Part shown: positions 42,760 to 45,123 of the stretch, piece by piece | Layout: each line of letters starts with the position of its first letter | Numbering within the stretch: position 1 is the stretch's first letter | Source: Chthonomonadia bacterium | GTDB taxonomy: Bacteria; Armatimonadota; HRBIN16 | Direction: 5' to 3' | Length of the DNA stretch: 45,123 nt | Assembly: GCA_013314755.1 (NCBI GenBank) | Contig: JABUFA010000031.1 | Location: 1 to 45,123, forward strand | Notes under the pieces: generated by a model | The model's input: only the letters and a program-made list of their open reading frames with translations | What the model was told of the DNA's origin: nothing | Databases searched by the model: none | Made by a program: the position numbers and the translations under genes

Positions 42760-45015
42760 ATGAACATCCACACCCTGTATGAACACCTGCGAAACGCCGT
42801 AGAGGCAGAAATCATCGCACAGCAGGCGGACCGGGCGAACCTCAAGAGCCTGCGGGCTGTATGGGCGGAGCGTCTCCGGCAGCTGGACGAGGGGCAGGCG
42901 GTGTACCGTTTCGAGACCGCCAAACAGGTACATCCCTCCTTAGAAGACGCCCCGGTAGTGGTGGATACAGGTGACCGCGAGATACCCGGCGAGGTCGTTT
43001 TCGCCTCCGATTACGAGGTGCACGTGGTCACTGCAGACATCGGCGAGAACGTGGGAGCCTGCCAGCTGCTGATCGACCTCACCTTCATCCTGGAGCGACT
43101 GTATCATCTGCTGGAGGCACAGATACAGTCGCCGCGTCAATACGAGATGGCAACAGTGGAGGCGGTTTTCGGTCTGCGCGAGGCAATGGAGGCAGGGGAG
43201 GACGGAAGCGCAGTAGCGCTTCTGCGCTGTATGTGCGAGGAGGTAGCCTCTGCCGAACGCCCCAACGCCGAGCAACGTGTGGCGATTAACCGCTCCGTGC
43301 AGTTCCCGGTGCTGTTCGTGTGGGGACCGCCAGGCACGGGCAAGACCACCACGCTGGCGTGGATTGCAGAGGCGTGCTTGCGGCGTGGGGAGAGCGTTCT
43401 GCTGGTGTCCAACACAAACGTGGCGGTCGACCGCGCGCTGACCAAACTGCTGGATGCGGTGGGCACGGACAGCGAGTGGGTTCGCCGGGTGGCGCAGGGC
43501 GCGGTGCTTCGGCTGGGGGTATCCGAGCTTCCCGAGCTGCAACCGCTGCTGCTGAGCAACCACATCACAGCCGGCACCGGTTTGGAACCCTCCAGGGAAA
43601 AGGAGGGCGAGTACCCCTCCATGCGCCAGCGGATGCGCCTGGTGGAGCAGGCAGATCTGATTGCCTGCACGCTGGCAAAAGCAGTCACCGACCCCTTTGT
43701 GCGCGAGCGTCGGTTTGATGTGCTGTTGGTTGACGAGGGAAGCATGGCTCCCCTGCCGTACGTGGCTGCGCTGTCTGCTCTGTGCAAAAGGCGGGTGGTC
43801 GTCGGAGGGGATTTCCGCCAGCTGCCGCCCATCAGCCTGGTGGAGGACGAGGAGCAATCCCGCTGGCTTAACACCGACATCTTTCAGCAGGCGGGTATCG
43901 TAACCAAGGATGGTGAGGTGCGGGAACGTCCGAATCTGGTGGCGCTGGCTGAACAGTGGCGGATGCGTGCGCCCATCTGCGAGCTGGTGAACGAGCCGAT
44001 GTATGGGGGGATGCTCCGCACGCCAGAGCGATTGCAGGGTGATGCAGAAGAGAGCCTCTTTCTGGTGGACACCGCTTCCCTGCGAGCCTGCTCCGACCGG
44101 ACCAGCGGCTACTCGCACTTCAACATTGCCAGCGCACTGGTGTGCGTGGGGCTGGCACAGCAACTGCTGACCGAGAATCCTTTCGCGCGTGTTGGTATCG
44201 TAACTCCCTATAATGCGCAGGCGTCGCTGATACACGCTATGTTACTGGACTGTGACCTGGCGCATGAGGTGCGCGTGGCAACAGTGCACCGCTTTCAGGG
44301 TGAAGAACGCAGTGCTATCATCTTCGATTGCGTGGATGCGCCGCCCTTCGGCTGGGTGGGACAGTTTTTGCGCGGCTGCAGTCCGGCGGAAGAGAGCACG
44401 CGCCTGCTGAACGTTGCAATTACCCGCGCCCAGAACCAGCTGTATCTGGTGGGTGATTCGGGGTATCTCGATCGCAAACTGCCCGCCGAATCTCTGCTGA
44501 GATACGTGTTGCGACGTATTCGTGAGGAGGGGAGCGTGCTGGATGGCTCGCGCTATGTGGGGGTAGCGCTGAGCGGTAATCGTTCATGGCGTTGGGCGGG
44601 CGAAGCGGATTTCCTGCAGATGCTGCAGCAGGACCTTCGTGAGGCGATGCGCGGGCGGGGGAGCGTGACCGTTATGGCGCCTCTGCTTCAGCGCGACGAT
44701 AGCACAGGCATCGTCAATCTGCTTCATGACCTGTTGCGGGCGCGGGTGGAGGTAAACATCCTGCACAGCGAGGAGACGGTTTTACAAGAGCCTATCAAAA
44801 GCTTGCAAAAGGCGGGGGCAAGGTTGAGTACGCTCCGCCTGCCGCGGGGCAGGCAGGATTATCAGGACTGGTGTGTGTTTATCGACAGGCAGGCGGTGTG
44901 GTGGGGCAGTGTGGTGATGCCTTATCGGGGGGCGGCTTTTGTGCGTGTGGCTTCCCGCGCGACGATGAACGAGCTGCAGTTTTTGCGCCGCCCACGCTCA
45001 TCGGGCAATTTTTGA
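42760..45015 (+). CDS. SF1 (UPF1/DNA2-like) helicase with a degenerate PLD-like C-terminal domain
   Basis: This 751-residue protein has an N-terminal beta-rich region, then an SF1 helicase core. The core has Walker A GPPGTGKTT (190-198), Walker B VDEGS, motif III GDFRQLPPIS, motif IV QWRM, motif V HRFQGEE and motif VI VAITRAQ. The COG1112-type core is complete. The last 140 residues (about 611-742) look like a phospholipase-D-like fold. The spacing of HxKxxxxDxxxxxxGS is kept in QDWCVFIDRQAVWWGS, but His and Lys are replaced by Gln702 and Trp704; only Asp709 and GS remain. The start is ATG 42760, directly at the expected transcription start. A longer frame to 42697 would cross the promoter. 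A nucleic-acid role, perhaps defence or repair, is likely. Confidence 0.87.
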   Translation: MNIHTLYEHLRNAVEAEIIAQQADRANLKSLRAVWAERLRQLDEGQAVYRFETAKQVHPSLEDAPVVVDTGDREIPGEVVFASDYEVHVVTADIGENVGACQLLIDLTFILERLYHLLEAQIQSPRQYEMATVEAVFGLREAMEAGEDGSAVALLRCMCEEVASAERPNAEQRVAINRSVQFPVLFVWGPPGTGKTTTLAWIAEACLRRGESVLLVSNTNVAVDRALTKLLDAVGTDSEWVRRVAQGAVLRLGVSELPELQPLLLSNHITAGTGLEPSREKEGEYPSMRQRMRLVEQADLIACTLAKAVTDPFVRERRFDVLLVDEGSMAPLPYVAALSALCKRRVVVGGDFRQLPPISLVEDEEQSRWLNTDIFQQAGIVTKDGEVRERPNLVALAEQWRMRAPICELVNEPMYGGMLRTPERLQGDAEESLFLVDTASLRACSDRTSGYSHFNIASALVCVGLAQQLLTENPFARVGIVTPYNAQASLIHAMLLDCDLAHEVRVATVHRFQGEERSAIIFDCVDAPPFGWVGQFLRGCSPAEESTRLLNVAITRAQNQLYLVGDSGYLDRKLPAESLLRYVLRRIREEGSVLDGSRYVGVALSGNRSWRWAGEADFLQMLQQDLREAMRGRGSVTVMAPLLQRDDSTGIVNLLHDLLRARVEVNILHSEETVLQEPIKSLQKAGARLSTLRLPRGRQDYQDWCVFIDRQAVWWGSVVMPYRGAAFVRVASRATMNELQFLRRPRSSGNF

Positions 45016-45040
45016 CAACGGCACAAAGAGGCGATATAAT
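45012..45040 (+). promoter_or_regulatory. Full consensus promoter of the tRNA-Arg gene
   Basis: TTGACA, 17 bases, TATAAT: both hexamers match the consensus exactly. The -35 overlaps the helicase stop codon. The implied start is near 45047, nine bases before the mature tRNA. Confidence 0.8.
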
Positions 45041-45055
45041 AAAAAATGCAAGTGC

Positions 45056-45123
<68 letters not shown>

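Noticed and set aside
43137-44235. Long minus-strand frames inside the helicase gene
   Set aside because: They are antisense to intact helicase motifs and rich in Ser/Arg/His without a fold signal.

Overview
The window is about 45 kb of dense, moderately GC-rich bacterial chromosome with a complete set of ordinary gene signals: Shine-Dalgarno sites, short overlaps and TTGACA/TATAAT-type promoters. The gene mix suggests Armatimonadota or a related, possibly thermophilic, hot-spring or soil lineage. It includes a YfhO-type membrane protein, a PmoA-like protein, GH2 hydrolases, NPCBM proteins, a DUF1559-like small protein, a TrpB2-type tryptophan synthase and an Eis-like acetyltransferase. This placement is an inference from family content, because there is no rRNA marker. 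No CRISPR array, insertion sequence, integrase or phage gene was seen. No gene-free stretch exceeds 300 bases; the longest is about 190 bases, upstream of smpB.

Region 1 (1-6937, minus strand) reads as one run of genes. A TPR protein is followed by a HAD hydrolase, a PmoA-like protein, tatA, secG, a YfhO-like membrane protein and a secreted protein cut by the window edge. Region 2 (6961-15348) has an amidase and M14 peptidase pair on the minus strand. Divergent from it are two tandem GH2 glycosidases followed by a CsoR-type regulator. Region 3 (15479-22325, minus) is a tightly packed six-gene operon: prolyl oligopeptidase, amidohydrolase, CorA, a DppB-like permease, a medium-chain dehydrogenase and a DppC-like permease. 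It looks dedicated to peptide degradation and transport.

Region 4 (22462-28739) holds nadB, a PII-like protein, trpB2, a Spy/LTXXQ protein and the larC-rsgA pair. Region 5 (28724-33455, minus) has a small DUF1559-like secreted protein with its own terminator, a PHP phosphoesterase and an 1120-residue NPCBM/TPR/peptidase-like surface protein. Region 6 (33643-38273, plus) has smpB, a membrane Ser/Thr kinase with a carbohydrate-binding-like ectodomain, an orphan E2 acyltransferase and a URO-D-like protein. Region 7 (38275-42633, minus) is a trpS, Eis-like acetyltransferase, SIS sugar-phosphate protein and M20 peptidase operon. Region 8 (42760-45123, plus) is an SF1 helicase with a degenerate phospholipase-D-like tail, then a tRNA-Arg(CCG) cut by the window end.

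The most unusual items are a CsoR-family regulator with no Cys or His at all next to a plausible CsoR operator, the helicase/pseudo-PLD fusion on a probably leaderless mRNA, the sugar-binding-like receptor kinase, and the large surface protein with a broken metalloprotease motif.
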